Source: Sipunculus nudus (lineage: Eukaryota; Annelida; Sipuncula; Golfingiida; Sipunculidae). From it: DNA of 64,000 bases. The position numbers and the translations under genes are program-made. The DNA is taken from contig CM049317.1 in NCBI GenBank assembly GCA_026874595.1, positions 14,128,882 to 14,192,881 of the forward strand, read 5' to 3'. Below are positions 36,709 through 49,246 of the stretch, piece by piece (position 1 is the first letter of the stretch; each line of letters begins with the position of its first letter). Under the pieces are notes generated by a model. That model was not told the DNA's origin, did not search any database, and saw nothing but the letters and a program-made list of their open reading frames with translations.

Positions 36709-36876
36709 AAGAAGGAGGTATAAAGTTATTGTCCAATCACTGGGGAGAAAATGAACCTAACTCTTTTGGGGAATGTTCCAATATTTCAAAGACTGGAGGT
36801 TCTACAGAATATTCATTGAAGACTGTATCATGTTCTTCTGTACACACGATCGTATGCAATATAACCATTTTGAAAA
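36709..36876 (+). CDS. CTLD B, exon 2 (C-terminal half)
   Basis: 168-nt exon from CCATAAAAG| to TTTGAAAA|GTAAGA, phase 1 to phase 1. It encodes NHWGENEPNSFGECSNIS and SLKTVSCSSVHTIVCNI, the W-G-x-N-E-P-N loop and closing cysteines of a CTLD. The E-P-N tripeptide is the motif that in classical C-type lectins contacts Ca2+ and mannose-type sugars. It is the only exon in this cluster where I see it. Confidence 0.85.
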
Positions 36877-37162
36877 GTAAGAATTCGTATATAATTTTTT
36901 TCAACTCAGTCGCGTTTATCTAAACAGCAATCGAAAGACTTGTAACATGCATCAGATTCCGACTCATATTTCCGACTATATCCAAATGTTATACAAATGT
37001 GAGAAAATGTGTTCTAACCTCACTGTCCTTCTGTGTCTGACCTCTTGATTATACGATCATTATACGATGATACCGTTGGATCTTTGATTGCGATTTACTT
37101 ATTAAGATAGGTCTGTGTATATTAATATATGCAGCTGTATTTGTATATTTTGCCTATTGCAG

Positions 37163-37243
37163 ACATAGTATTTACGACAAATATCGAGCCAACTGCAACA
37201 TCTCAAAAGCCTAAGGATCATGATAAAGCTATTGGATCAAAAG
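37163..37243 (+). CDS. Stalk exon S1 (81 nt)
   Basis: Bounded by TATTGCAG| and |GTACGC, phase 1 to phase 1, encoding 27 residues rich in Thr, Lys and Ser (IVFTTNIEPTATSQKPKDHD). Its length and pattern match the next exon (38575-38655), so the two are duplicates. It probably forms a hydrophilic, possibly O-glycosylated stalk between lectin domains and membrane. Confidence 0.72.
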
Positions 37244-38574
37244 GTACGCTAATAGCTTACTATGTATATGTGACTGTTGGGTGCTATTAGGGTTTTTGAT
37301 ATTGTTAATATTACATTTTTTATCTATTACAATTAATTACTTGTATTACTTTTATCATAACTTTAATATCAAATTTTGTAATTAGCATACCCCCACCTAG
37401 TCATCTACCTTACCCCACCCCATCCCCTCCAGGTGAAAACTTTAATATGTACATTGTAATAAAAATGGTTCTAAATTAAATACGAAATTTCATGTTTTTT
37501 TAAAGTCTTAAAAAGAAAAAGATAAAGTTTGAATAATACCGAAACACATAAAATACAGTTAAGCGCAATTAAGTGCAATCAATCAAAACAACATAAGCCC
37601 AGTAATTTCATGTTGACCAAGTCTTACATCAAGGTGATCCTTGGCATATATGAGAATCCGTCATGTTTATTACTGAAAATCACTAATCAAACTGAACATG
37701 GTCATGAGAGTTAACAAAAAGAAAAGGAAACTTCCTTTCATGTCACAAGCCAGTGTCTTGATTCATTTGAAATATCTTATCTGATGCCAACATCCTGCCT
37801 GTGCATCTCCTCATTATATAATTATTGAAAGTAGAGTGTAAATATAATCCCCCATTCTAGCACTATTCAGCAAGACATGTCCACCACCAAATGAATACTC
37901 GTCGTACAGGCCATTTAGTTATCTTCAGCATGTAGATGTTTATTACACCTGATAAACATTAAATTTTCAAACACCCAGCACGATCTGTTCAAATCCATGG
38001 TACTTATGCAAATAATGGTGAATACAAACAGGGCCTTTATTCACTCTCCGTAACATTACTAATTATCACATCAGATGTTATCACTATCAGACCATTAACC
38101 TCCGGACTACTCAAACAGCAATACTGCAGCAGCAGCACTGTTTATACTCAATTGACCATAGCTCGCAAATGATATTGTTTAAACTGTTCAATCACTGGCC
38201 CGATGTATACTGACCAAACCTAGGTAATAAATCTACAAACAGTCCCAGGGTTTGTGTACGTGTTTATCACCTCCAGCCATTGACTGGTGCCTAGTGCCCA
38301 CTAGGCTGCAAAAGCATCTTGCATGAACAAATCACACTACAGTTTGAGCCCTTCACTTTATCTCTTACCTGTTTAAATCAAGTGTTGTAAAAGAAAATAA
38401 TTGCTATTATTCAATTACTTGTGGTCCTATTATTATTATATTTACTACTAATGTGAAAACCTGAAATTTTCTCTCACCATTTCATATTACTTTTATCCCA
38501 TTTTTGTTTGTTAGCTTATATAATGTTGTTCATGTAAAAGGAAATGTATGTTTTCTCCTATTTTTATAATGCAG

Positions 38575-38655
38575 ACAAAGTATTCCCTGCATATATCAAG
38601 ACCACTGCAAATTCTCTCAAGCTGAATGATCTTTTAAAAGATACAAGCCCAGAAG
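38575..38655 (+). CDS. Stalk exon S2 (81 nt), duplicate of S1
   Basis: Bounded by ATAATGCAG| and |GTACGT, phase 1 to phase 1, and again exactly 81 nt. It encodes KVFPAYIKTTANSLKLNDLL. Aligned with S1 the shared pattern is VF-x2-x-I-x-x-T-A-x-S. No indel separates them. Confidence 0.72.
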
Positions 38656-39649
38656 GTACGTTAATGCACTATTATTGATATGCATGATTTTATATAACCT
38701 TTTGAAGGATTTGTCTTTTAATAAATAAGTATAAAATGTTTGACAAAAATGCAGTTATAATGTGGGGTATAAGAAATATGCCTTAAAGATTTTGGATCTG
38801 GATTCAACATCAGTGACCTACAAGATAAGAACAATCAATAAAGCAAGGGACTTTGTATTACCTTTTATTCAGAATATGCTTAACATAGTGAAATGTCGAA
38901 ACTTTTGCAAATATTTGTATTAACGGTTTTATTCAAAATTTAAATGAGGACAATGAGTGATGTAGGAATAAATAATGGACTTTAGTTTATTTATAGGGGC
39001 TAAAACTTGGACTATGACTTAAGGCTGGTCAAGCTTATTGCCAGTATGAAAAAACACCGCCACCTTGGTCCAGGCATATTTAAGTGTATATTAATGCAAT
39101 AAAATATTAACAAAATTTCTGCTGTATGTTTTAGTAGTTTAGACGTTTTTCTTTATACGTGCCCAATGTTTTTCTGCACCTATTTTTAGACTGACTAACA
39201 AAGTTTCAATTGGCAAAATCACATAGGGTAAGATATAGGGATCTTATAAACTGCAAAGTTTCACGCAACGTCAATATTGTGCAAAGTTTTCATTTTTCAA
39301 GTTAAAGACATTGTAGTTACATTATCAGTGAGTGTCCAACTAATGGTATGGCTTCACAATAATGTAATTATTACACCTCATTACTCACTAGTTTGTAATT
39401 GTCAAATTATGCATATTATGATTTAAATTTAGCATATTATTGAAGAAAAAGAGTGCCCCCGGGGCTTACGTCCAAAAGGAGTTGAGATTATTTTTGACAT
39501 TAATATACTTTGATATTTGGTTATGTAAATATTCGTCTATACATACAGATTTGGCTGGAGTTCATAAAAACAAACAGTCCACTATAAGATATATTTAAGT
39601 GGTGGACACATATTTTCAATCCGGTCATAAGATGTCAGTAGGATTTCTA

Positions 39650-39900
39650 GTGATCTCGGTAACCTTTGAAATGCTGCACATGTTTTCCCTGTAATTTCCT
39701 GAAACTCGGACGAGTTGGAAAACTGCAGACTATGAGCTACATTTTGTGAACCCAATACCTTTTGTATTGTAAAATGTTGTCTTCAAATTTGATACATAAT
39801 TTTCAGCCCAGATCCCTGACGACTCTGACATGATCACATTAGTCAAATTATAGTTCATCATCTCTAGACTTACTTGTGCATGCGATTACATTTGAATTCC
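39650..39900. repeat. Diverged duplicate of 42590-42850
   Basis: Both segments contain, in the same order, TCTTCAAATTTGA, a GACATGWTCACA phrase and CAAATTATARTTCATYAT followed by TAGAMTT. The match is patchy. It suggests an old segmental or repeat-element duplication inside the gene 1 interval. Confidence 0.45.
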
Positions 39901-40525
39901 TGCACGTTTTCTCTCACTTTCAACTAACAAGAGCTTTACAGCATGATTTTGGATGAGTTCAGAAATTGGTAAAATTCCCGTTGATCTCCATGTGTTGCGA
40001 TGATCTCCTTTACAACACCAGTGACAATATGCTTGAACAAGACGCATCATTATAATTGTATATTATTATTGTTATTATTTTTGTTATTATTATTTTTTAT
40101 ATGATTTGGTAATTCAAGTCAGAATATTTATCGATCATTCTTGAAAACTGGCAAAGTCTGACTTAATTTGTGTTGGCAAAACAAATATCGGAATTCAAAT
40201 CAGATCGCAAGATCATTAAGACCTGTCCGGGAGTCAAATTTGAACTTCTAGGATTACAACTTGTGTCAAGTGGACGGACTAACGGACGACGGACAAAGGT
40301 TCATCAGATGAGCTAAAGCACAAGGTACAGATCTGAAAACTGCGAAACTGCAAACAAACTCGATATGAGTGGTTCAGAGCAAAAGATTACTATATATACA
40401 TATTAATATTTACTGATATTGGTATTTTTGTATGGAATATAGTTTTAGAATTTATTTTTTTACAAACAATTCAATATACGGGGTAATTTTGCCGATTATA
40501 TGTCTGTTTGAACTTATATTTGCAG

Positions 40526-40628
40526 AAAGAGGGATTTTTTCAACGTGGGGCCGTGACATGGTGATATTATGGTTTCACATTACCGTTACACAATCAACAT
40601 TGCTTACGGTGTTTCTCATTGTATATAC
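40526..40628 (+). CDS. Probable transmembrane exon of gene 1
   Basis: From TATATTTGCAG| to ATATAC|GTATGG, phase 1 to phase 2, open. It encodes RGIFSTWGRD followed by the hydrophobic run MVILWFHITV and STLLTVFLIVY. The phase pair (1 then 2) is the same as in the gene 3 membrane exon at 60912-61050. Sequence similarity between them is weak, so this rests on phase, hydrophobicity and position. Confidence 0.4.
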
Positions 40629-42257
40629 GTATGGGTCTCAAGTAAAGCGAATTCTTATTTATATTTTTTTCACTTTATAAAATATACCGATACGGAAACA
40701 TTGGAAATATGTGCAGAATTTTAGGTCCACAAATTTGATACACTGCCTCTTAGTTAAATTTATAACAGATATGATATTTATGGTTCTTGACATTATAAAA
40801 ATAATTATTTCAGGATGTCTCATAATTGATTTAATAACAGGCTGTTATGGGGCTTTCCTGACCTATATATAATATATTTTCATTTCTATGATTTACGGAT
40901 AACTTTATGGATAATTTTGCATTGTAGGGTCGAAAAAAACGCTGCAAAAGGTAAGGTATTTTATAATGATCTTTCAACTGACATTCTGTTAAATACGGTT
41001 GCTCATACATACATCATTACACCGATGCTTACGACTGGTAACATTTGTTCATTTGCGTACAAGTGTAACTGGTTTTATTTTATTTTCAAAAATAGCAACA
41101 ATAATTTCAAATTTGTTAATCAAACCACTTCGAGTCAATCCTAAATGCTCCATGTCAACAACCCTCACTAACATTTTAAATATATAAAAATAATTGATCC
41201 ATAATGAAATGCACCTCAAACATCATGGAATATGACACGCTTATTAATATCAAATATGATTATAGGCGTGCATTCTGCAATTTCAAGCAATATTAAAAAT
41301 ATTATAGACATGCGACAATTTTATATTGGCGATGATTTTTGTCAAATTAAATCACAAGTCTGAGTATGTACGAATCGCATACTGTCTCGCTTACCATGTA
41401 AAACCTTATAAAAACGACACCAATGAGTTTGTGAGTTGAATGTGAGAAACAACTTGATAACAGTATCACTGGTCATAAAATCCTTGTGTCACGTGTTACT
41501 TGGTACAAATTGACCAATTGTTTCTGATGAGATCGTTTAGGAATAATTTATTTGTAATGTGTTTAACGACCATTCCTTTGCAGCCACCAATCAGAGGCGA
41601 AGTGAAGGAAAGCCGACTCATGGTATTAATCCATTTCTCAAAGGAAACAGTCTTATTCTTATTCATGTTCGATGGATTTATTGCATGTAAATAATGAAAA
41701 AAATGGCTCTCGCAAAGCGAGATGTTTATAAAATCTTTATTGGAATGATTTGAAATTATTTATCAGCATGATCTCTGGCAAAGACTCGCAATAGATGTGA
41801 AAATATACATATAAACAGCTGAATTATAAATGTATAAAGCTGTGTCTGTGACTTGTCCCATAATTTAATGTAGCCAAGAATGATGAGCCATTATTTATAG
41901 ATGTATGCATATGAAACGGTAAAACTTAAACACGCCATGTATGTCGCAGAAGAAATCTACAAAACCCTAAAATAATTACTTGTTTGCATGTGTATGTAGA
42001 GTTTGAAACATTCAAAGCGAACTTTTTGATCACTTTTGAAGCAACAAAACAGAGGTAACACAGAAGAGGGAGTACAACCCTATGTATTAACATTTTTTAA
42101 TTAAAATGATCGCATTTGTATCTTGGACATTAGTTGTTACACAGAACGTCTGTAAGAATTATTTTATTTTATGTGTTTGTACAAAAGGAAACAGTCGTCT
42201 GAGAGAGAGGTAAAGAAGAGGAACGTTTACCTACGGTATTAACTTTTGTTTCACATG

Positions 42258-42350
42258 AAATTATCGCATCCTTTAGAATCTTCACTAGTGCTTTCAGTCA
42301 TGCTGATTATAGCGATCACCTTTTGTCCATCCGTTAGGGAGGCACAAATC
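42258..42350 (+). CDS. Candidate signal-peptide exon
   Basis: From Met 42258 the frame reads MKLSHPLESS, a hydrophobic core LVLSVMLIIAITFC and the cleavage-like PSVREA, a textbook signal peptide. The first plausible donor (CAAATC|GTAACT) is phase 0, as in the gene 3 signal exon. It could start gene 2, but it lies before the possible end of gene 1, and no exon linking it to CTLD D was found. Confidence 0.3.
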
Positions 42351-43294
42351 GTAACTGCAAAGGCTAAGATCATGAAACAATGTATTTTCAGAGGTTATAT
42401 AAAAGATCTCTTTGCAGAAATGAATTAAGGTCAATGTGACCGATATTCTCTGAATGATGGCGCGTGATATCGCACCCCAGATATAGAGTAAAATGCAAAG
42501 ACATAGTCTGATATCTCAAGATTGGCTGGATGGTGTCAGTTTCTCATCCGTGGTCTCATCTAGTGTCCAGAATGTTTTCGACCCCGACTAGTTTTATCAG
42601 TTTTTTCCAGTCCCTTCATCTGTCATGGTCAATATTGTCAGTCTCTGTCAAACCTTTTAGGATTATTATGACTTCCATAATCTTTGAAGTACTGCATATT
42701 TTTTTCTTCAAATTTGACAAACTAAATGTTTCCGACATGTTCACAGAAGAGTTTGAAAACTGTGGACCTTTAGTTTGATCTACAAGATCAAATCAGCCAA
42801 ATTATAATTCATTATCTTTAGAATTTCTTGTGAACCTCATAACATGTATTTTGTCCCCAAATCTATTAGACAAATGTTTTAACATAGTTCTCAGAGGAAT
42901 TTCAAAACTGGTGATCTTGATCTTATTCTTCTCTTGTACAACAGGTATAAAACAGTAACTCGATTCATTCTGCACATGTATGTTCCATTTCAGGGAAGAA
43001 TTCTTCTGACTGTGATGTCAGAATGTCAAAGGTCAAGATCGCAACTGAAGTTAATATGAATAAGGCATTTTGGATGATTATGTTCTTAGTGTGAATCTAA
43101 GGCTAAAATGGCATGTAGGTCTGCTGAACGTCATGGCCCATGGGTTAGTTATAAAACAGATGTATTTTAATCAGCCTGAGGAAGTCACTACGCTGTGCAT
43201 ACAGTGTGCATGTCCCGGGCTTGGTAAATGGTGTTAATGTGTGTGATTGTATGCCATACATGATCTTAATACACCTGTATTAATTTCTTTGTAG

Positions 43295-43334
43295 CAACGA
43301 GTCCGAGAAGAAGAGGAAAAGAACAAATAATTAA
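43295..43334 (+). CDS. Possible terminal exon of gene 1 (basic cytoplasmic tail)
   Basis: After TTTCTTTGTAG|, a phase-2 frame reads NESEKKRKRTNN and stops. Like the gene 3 terminal exon it begins with C at phase 2. A basic stretch right after a membrane helix is the expected stop-transfer signal. AATAAA lies 134 bp downstream of the stop codon. The evidence is short, so confidence is low. Confidence 0.3.
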
Positions 43335-45378
43335 TGGCTTATTAATATATCAAGAGAAATCATGGGATTAATTATTTGACATAATTGAAAGAAAATACGG
43401 AAATACATGAATTCATCTTTATGGTCATTAAATTTTGGCCTGCCACGTACTAACACAATTGTTATTAAATAAAAATAATGTTTACACATTTCGAAGGTAC
43501 AGGTCTACAGTAAGGTGTAAATTGTATAAATATTTCGATGGAATGAACAACTTGAAAACAACATGATGATCAGACTCCATTTTTGATAAATTCATTATTC
43601 TGAAATTTGGTACTGCAAGCTTCAATTTATCCATATTGTACTTACAATTAAGGGTACATGTGCGAGTGTGTGCGATATATCCAGTCGATAGAATATTCCA
43701 TTCCAGGAGGTACAACCCCATCAAGTCACATGGTCAGATAGTTTACTGTGTGTAACCAAGATAAGAATAGAGAATGTTTGGGGAAGAACAGGGTACCGTG
43801 TCGGTCCAATGACCGATAAAATAATATGTGAAGAGGGGGTTGAAAATTAAGCAATACTGTTTTTGTAAGATGTTTGTTAGTTTTTAGAAAGAGTAGGTTT
43901 GACGCAGGTTTTTAGAGATAGAATTTTCATTTATGGGCTACACAGCTATATACTGCATATTTTAACATTTTGCATGTTTTCACTTTAAAATATGAAAATG
44001 GAGTCTGAAGAATAAACATCTTAAACATTTCGAATGGTTAAATGTTTTTAAACATCTTATTTTCTACAGATCTTATATTTTTTTAACGTTTCGGACCCTT
44101 TGGACTTATCTTACTAGTCTTCTTATTATTACTCATTACTCAACCCCTTTTCCACATATCATATAATCGCTTATTGGACCACCACGGTGCCCCTGTTCTT
44201 CCTCAAAGGTTGTCTTCTATTATCAGGCATACTGACAATAAACATAACTACTAGTATATGTGTCTGAAGTATTGGTGTGTACGCTTTAATAAACTTAGCA
44301 AGAAATGGTTTTCGTTTTTTAAGTTTACCAGGTCTATATTTATTTTAGCTGCTTTATCTATCATTGAAACCTCCCTAGCACCCGTATTCACACGCACGTT
44401 CAAAGGTAAATGTTATTTAGTTGCCAATTGTCGCTATTTCGGAACAGGAAGTATTAAATATTTCCCAAAAGAGATATCATCCGGGTGTTCCAAGTATTAA
44501 TAATTATGATTAACACTGCATATAAACGTTCCCCACTGCCTGAGTTTTATTTGAATGGATATATTAAACATAAAATAGTTCATATTATACATTATTAGAT
44601 GGACCAAATTATATTCTGTGGAAAAGGAGGAAGTAATTAGTACATGATTGCACACAAAATAAGTTATGTAAACTGCCACATATTCTGGTGAGTTCTCATA
44701 AATTATTTTGTCCGACGCTACATTTCTCTGCTTGGTAGGGCCGATATCTAATGACATAATCATAGCACATGTACATGGTCCTTATCATGAGGTGTATTTT
44801 TTCTTTATAAAAACCTTTGGAATATATTCAACTTACTGATAAAGAAACTATTGGATTACCCAAACGGAATATGAAGTCTGAAAAGTATTTGTGTTGTCTG
44901 CTTCAGCTGTAAATAAATCTCACCAACTCAAATGGGAACTACATCAACACCTCCAGAGGTAGACGTTTTTACTCAATCATTCTGAATTTTGGATATTTTG
45001 ATCATGCCCCTTGGTATTACTAGTTGATATAAGTGATACGTTGCCGTTAAACTTCAGATATATTTACAGTATGTGCTGGCTCCAATGCCAACCGCGCTAT
45101 TGTAGAGCGTTCTTGATGTGTATGTTTTAGCCCCATAATAAGAAGGTCATTCACAGTGTTAACCTAAACTAACTCGAAATGTTAACATAATTAGTAAAAA
45201 AAAGTATATTGAGGGAAACAAGGATCTCTCCCCTCCACCCACCGCGCAATTTATACCACCATTTTTACCCTATCACACTTCAGTCTACTCCGAGTTGGAA
45301 TCAAAATAGTTACATAACATACAAAATGTAAGAAGTTTCTCTATCCGAAGATTCCATTCTCGACTTCTCCTTTCTATT
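43335..45378. other. No gene recognised
   Basis: AT-rich non-coding DNA between gene 1 and the LINE remnant. The frame at 44258-44500 includes GKCYLVANC, which recalls a CTLD start, but it has no flanking splice pattern and is not called. Confidence 0.35.
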
Positions 45379-45900
45379 TTGTTAAGTTCATTGTTTAAAC
45401 GATCGTTCAATTCTTCAATCATCTTGTCCTTGTTTTCATTAACTTTTTCAACTGTGGGACCTCTTTCTCTAAGTCTTTTATCTTCTTATAATCATTTTGT
45501 TTATATGTCTGTACTTTGTCAGTACTCTCACTCACAGGGGCTACACTGGATTCTAAGTCTGTTATGCGGCGGTTCATTTGTTTATTTTCTTCTGACAGTG
45601 TTTCAAATCTTGCCAATATATCAGTTCGAAGGTTACTTATCTGCTTTTCCAGGGCATCCTGGGAATCCTAAATATATGTTTCATCTCTGCCTTTGTATCC
45701 TGAATATTATAGCGTCCCTGTTCATCACTGTCCTCTAGACTGCTCATTTTGCGTGGCGTATCTGGAACGTTTTCGTCCGCCTTACTATATTTTTTGACGA
45801 CTTTTTCATATATTTGTCAATGTCTACGCTAGTAGTATCACTCCGTTTTGATTTTCTCGCACGGGTACGTGTCTTAACGGTCACAATTTTTTAACAGTGC
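45379..45900 (-). pseudogene. LINE ORF1-like coiled-coil protein remnant
   Basis: Minus-strand frames encode a basic N-terminal part (KTRTRARKSKRSDTTSVDID), then ADENVPDTPRKMSSLEDSDE with RYNIQDTKAEMK, then a coiled coil (ARFETLSEENKQMNRRITDL, YKKIKDLEKEVPQLKK). A frameshift lies near 45660-45690, and the frame stops at 45419. Charged N-terminus plus coiled coil is typical of ORF1 proteins of CR1/L2-like non-LTR elements. No endonuclease or RT follows, so the copy is truncated at its 3' side. Confidence 0.6.
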
Positions 45901-47200
45901 CACTTATTGCGGAGCATCCCCACAACACGTCTTTACCGCGCAGCCATAACACCGGAAGTCCTGATAAGCAAGAGACTTCAGAGTGCAGGTGGAAGCAAGA
46001 AGTCTGCAGCAACTACTAGGGTCTTCGGGCCGCAGGTGGACTGTCTAGGCTTGTATGTAGGCAGTTATCAGCATTCTCTAGGCAGCATGCGTCTTAATGG
46101 CCGGGCGATAAGGGGTAACAGCTGGGTTTCGTTGAGACTGTTCTCTAAGTTGCGGCTCCTTAAATACCTAACGGCACTGGGGCTACATAAGATGGTATAA
46201 CCACAAGGGCTATAATTATTTTGTAGTGTATGCACAGTATGTATAGTGTCTGGTGTTGTAGTGTAGTGAAGTGTAGCTGCTTTGTCTTCTCGCTTTCAGC
46301 TGCAGCCTCCATCTAAGTCTCCTCGTCGAAAGGAAGGCCGAGTGCGTAAGCATGACCATGGAAACTGGGTACCCAACGGGCACAGACTAAACTGTGAGAT
46401 ATCTCGGAGCAGGTTTGAGCCCAACTGGCATTTGGACGCACCTGGCACTTACTATTCAACTCTCCGCTGCCTTGTTTGGAAAGTCTTTTTTTGGTAAAGG
46501 CTAGGGATGAGGTATACCCTTAAACAGCCTCACTGCCTTGTGATATAAAAGGCTGAGGAAAACAAGCCTTGCAGGAATAGCCTCGTAGGCGGTTCCTTGT
46601 TTCAATTGGGCAAGGTTCCGACAACTCCTGCCGCCTGATTCATCTCCAACTGTCTTAACCACGTTTTGCCTCTAGATTCAGATGTCTCAGGACGAGATAG
46701 TGTTGAGAGCAAGCTCCCCTTACTTTATACCAAGTCACGCGGAAGTCATGACATATCCAGCAGTAGTTGAAAGTTCACCTGAAGTCCTATGGCGATGGGG
46801 GAGCGATGACTTACACTGGAAGCTGCAGTCGTGAACCTCCTCACAGGCTTCTCAGGACACAGGGTCTTCTTTCACTGACCGAATCAGCGGTGGAACCCTG
46901 CAGTGCCCTGCTCGCCTCAGTTAATGATCGCCTCATGGCGTTACAACATAAGGGAAGAACAAGAATGCTACACTGATCATATGCAGCTTTTACGAAAAAA
47001 CCCAGACAATATCAATGACACGTTTTACCAACAGCAGTTACTACCGTACATGTCTTGGTTATTTAATGCCTGAGCCACAAACTGGGTGAGCAGCAGGGGT
47101 AACTGATACTCCCAGCTGCTGGAAGGGTGTAGTTGCCTAGCAACCACAGCGTCCAGTGTAGCTGGAGTATGGTATTTCTTTTAAAATATGCTTGATTTGA
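45901..47200 (-). repeat. GC-richer 5' leader of the same LINE-like element
   Basis: Directly upstream (minus strand) of the ORF1 remnant lies about 1.3 kb of distinctly GC-richer DNA with no continuous reading frame, including CGGTGTTATGGCTGCGCGGT. Its base composition differs sharply from both flanks, as expected for an inserted element. The exact outer boundary is not visible. Confidence 0.45.
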
Positions 47201-47394
47201 CCACAATCAGAATTCGTCCAATCAACCCAATCTTAACAACTTTATTAATTAACCTATCAAAACATGTAACTGATCGCCCAGTTAGACAGATACATGTGCC
47301 AAAAAAGGCATGAGACAGGGGCTTACAAAACGGGGTATCAATCAAGGTACCAGGTAAACAGTCTGGACAGTTAAGGGGTAAAACGCTCGGATAT

Positions 47395-47560
47395 TTTCAG
47401 CTGGCGACCCGGGATCGAGGTTGTAGTTGCCCGTACAAGGCCGGTGTTTTCTCCGGGTTCTTTGGTTTCCTCCACCTGTACAGTCTACTAAACGCCAAAA
47501 TTTGGGCCATGGAGAGTGGCGCGATTAGTTATAATAACTATTTGTACAATCCATTTAAAA
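47395..47560 (+). repeat. SINE-like repeat fragment
   Basis: Contains GGTGTTTTCTCCGGGTTCTT, TGGTTTCCTCCACC, CGCCAAAATTTGGGCC and GAGAGTGGCGCGATTAGTTA in this order, followed by an A/T-rich tail. I recognise this phrase series as a common dispersed SINE-type core in marine invertebrate genomes. That is recalled, not searched. Confidence 0.4.
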
Positions 47561-49246
47561 TAAATAACTTTATATTAAAACTAAACTTGACATTTTTACC
47601 TGGCTATAATTTTTTTTAATTCAATTTTAAACAACAACAAGATTACTTCTGTATATCTAGGCATGTTTGACTCAGTGTAACATATAACATGTAGTTGATT
47701 TCATTTATTTACAATCAGTGTAACACCCTAAATTCATCCTGTTAGGCAATATGAGGCCTAGTTATGGGCACTTCACTGCTTAAATTAAGCCTATGTAGCT
47801 AGGTACACTGCTCTGGTTTGGCCTTTTGTATTATATTTTATTTATCTAGCATTTTCACAGGTGCCTAACTATTTTTAGATAATAATTGAAAATGTTTAGA
47901 AATAATTTTAATTTATTAACTACACATGACACATTGGTAAATTAATTAAATTAATATGTATCATTTAGAAGTAAATTTCTGTACACTGACTTGATGACTT
48001 GGAAATGAGATTTGATATAACTAGTATGCGGCACAGCAATGTGACATATTATTATTATAATATTTCTTCCTGAATGGGTTTATTAACTGAATTTTTTTTG
48101 TGATGTTAGTACTTCTGATTTTCCTAGTCAGAGCCTGGTACAGTAGTGCCATGTATGTGGTAAGCGGGCCCATTTAAAAGCTAAGAAAAGTAAAATGTCC
48201 AGCTCATTTATGTAGCAACAGCAAAGAAAGAATTGCTGTAACATATTGTATACGTATAGAACATATATTAGAGATACCCATCTTACAAAGCTTTGAAACA
48301 AGATATTATCTCAAACATTTTAACCTGAACAAGAACATCTGATAAGTATGATAATTTGTTCAAAATAAAAAAAAAAGTTACAGGCAATCATTATGCAGTA
48401 TGCAATACTTTTTGAATGTTTTTTGGTCATTCATAAAGTCAGGAAACAAAATTTGGGCAGAAAAAAAATTCTAAAAAGGGTACACCAAACATTGTACCAG
48501 ATTACCTGCAATTTCACTATACAATGAAGGATATATTTCACTTCTCTAGTGGAAATGGTCCTTATGACACAGATATGAGCTGCTATAAAATTGACTAAAT
48601 GAATGATACCCACAGAAAATGAATTTTTGTGTAATATGTGAAAACATGTTCAGTTTCAATTCTGTTAAAACAAAGTGTGACCAATAATTCTGTACCGATT
48701 GTCTTAGTCAGAGGTGTAATGCAGATCTAGCCAACACTGTCACTTAACCAATCTGCAATACACAGGTACTAGGTAACCTTTTCACCGTTACAGGGTGTAG
48801 ACAAGAGGTTTTGCAATCAGTTATCATTCTAAAAATGTTCAAGGATCAAATATCATATTCTGGTCCCTTGTTAACACTACGAATTTCATAGTAATGTTAA
48901 TCTTCAGAACTGATTGAGCATGAGTTTAATGTGTACTTATTTTCTATTACTCTTATTATAGCTTATTGGAGAGTCACAATACACTAGTGTGAAAAAATAA
49001 ATGTAAAAGTGTGATTCCCAATGGTGGCCAAATATATTCTCATACAGGATACCTTCAGACTATAAGCTTACTTTGGATTGCGCGATATTATGAAACTATT
49101 GGTATCGCGATACAGTTTTCAACTACTGTTTATATTTTGTAAAACATGCCTAAACTGATTATTTTGGCAGAAATGTTTCTGTTACAGATGTAGGCATTTA
49201 AATGTGATGGGATTAATAACAGGCTTAATGTAAAAGCCGCTATAGC
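47561..49246. other. No gene recognised
   Basis: AT-rich non-coding DNA without visible exons or element ends. Confidence 0.4.

Larger units (their letters stand above)
32575..43334 (+). pseudogene. Gene 1: two-CTLD transmembrane receptor (composite, probably disabled)
   Basis: Composite of exons 32575-32766, 33406-33528, 35508-35759, 36709-36876, 37163-37243, 38575-38655, probably 40526-40628, and perhaps 43295-43334. All internal junctions up to the membrane exon are phase 1, so any of these exons can be skipped or duplicated without frame change. The architecture is CTLD A, CTLD B, duplicated stalk, membrane helix, short basic tail. It would be a type I cell-surface lectin-like receptor. 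Two in-frame stops in exon B1 disable the longest reading. The start of the gene was not found. AATAAA lies at 43468-43473. Confidence 0.6.
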
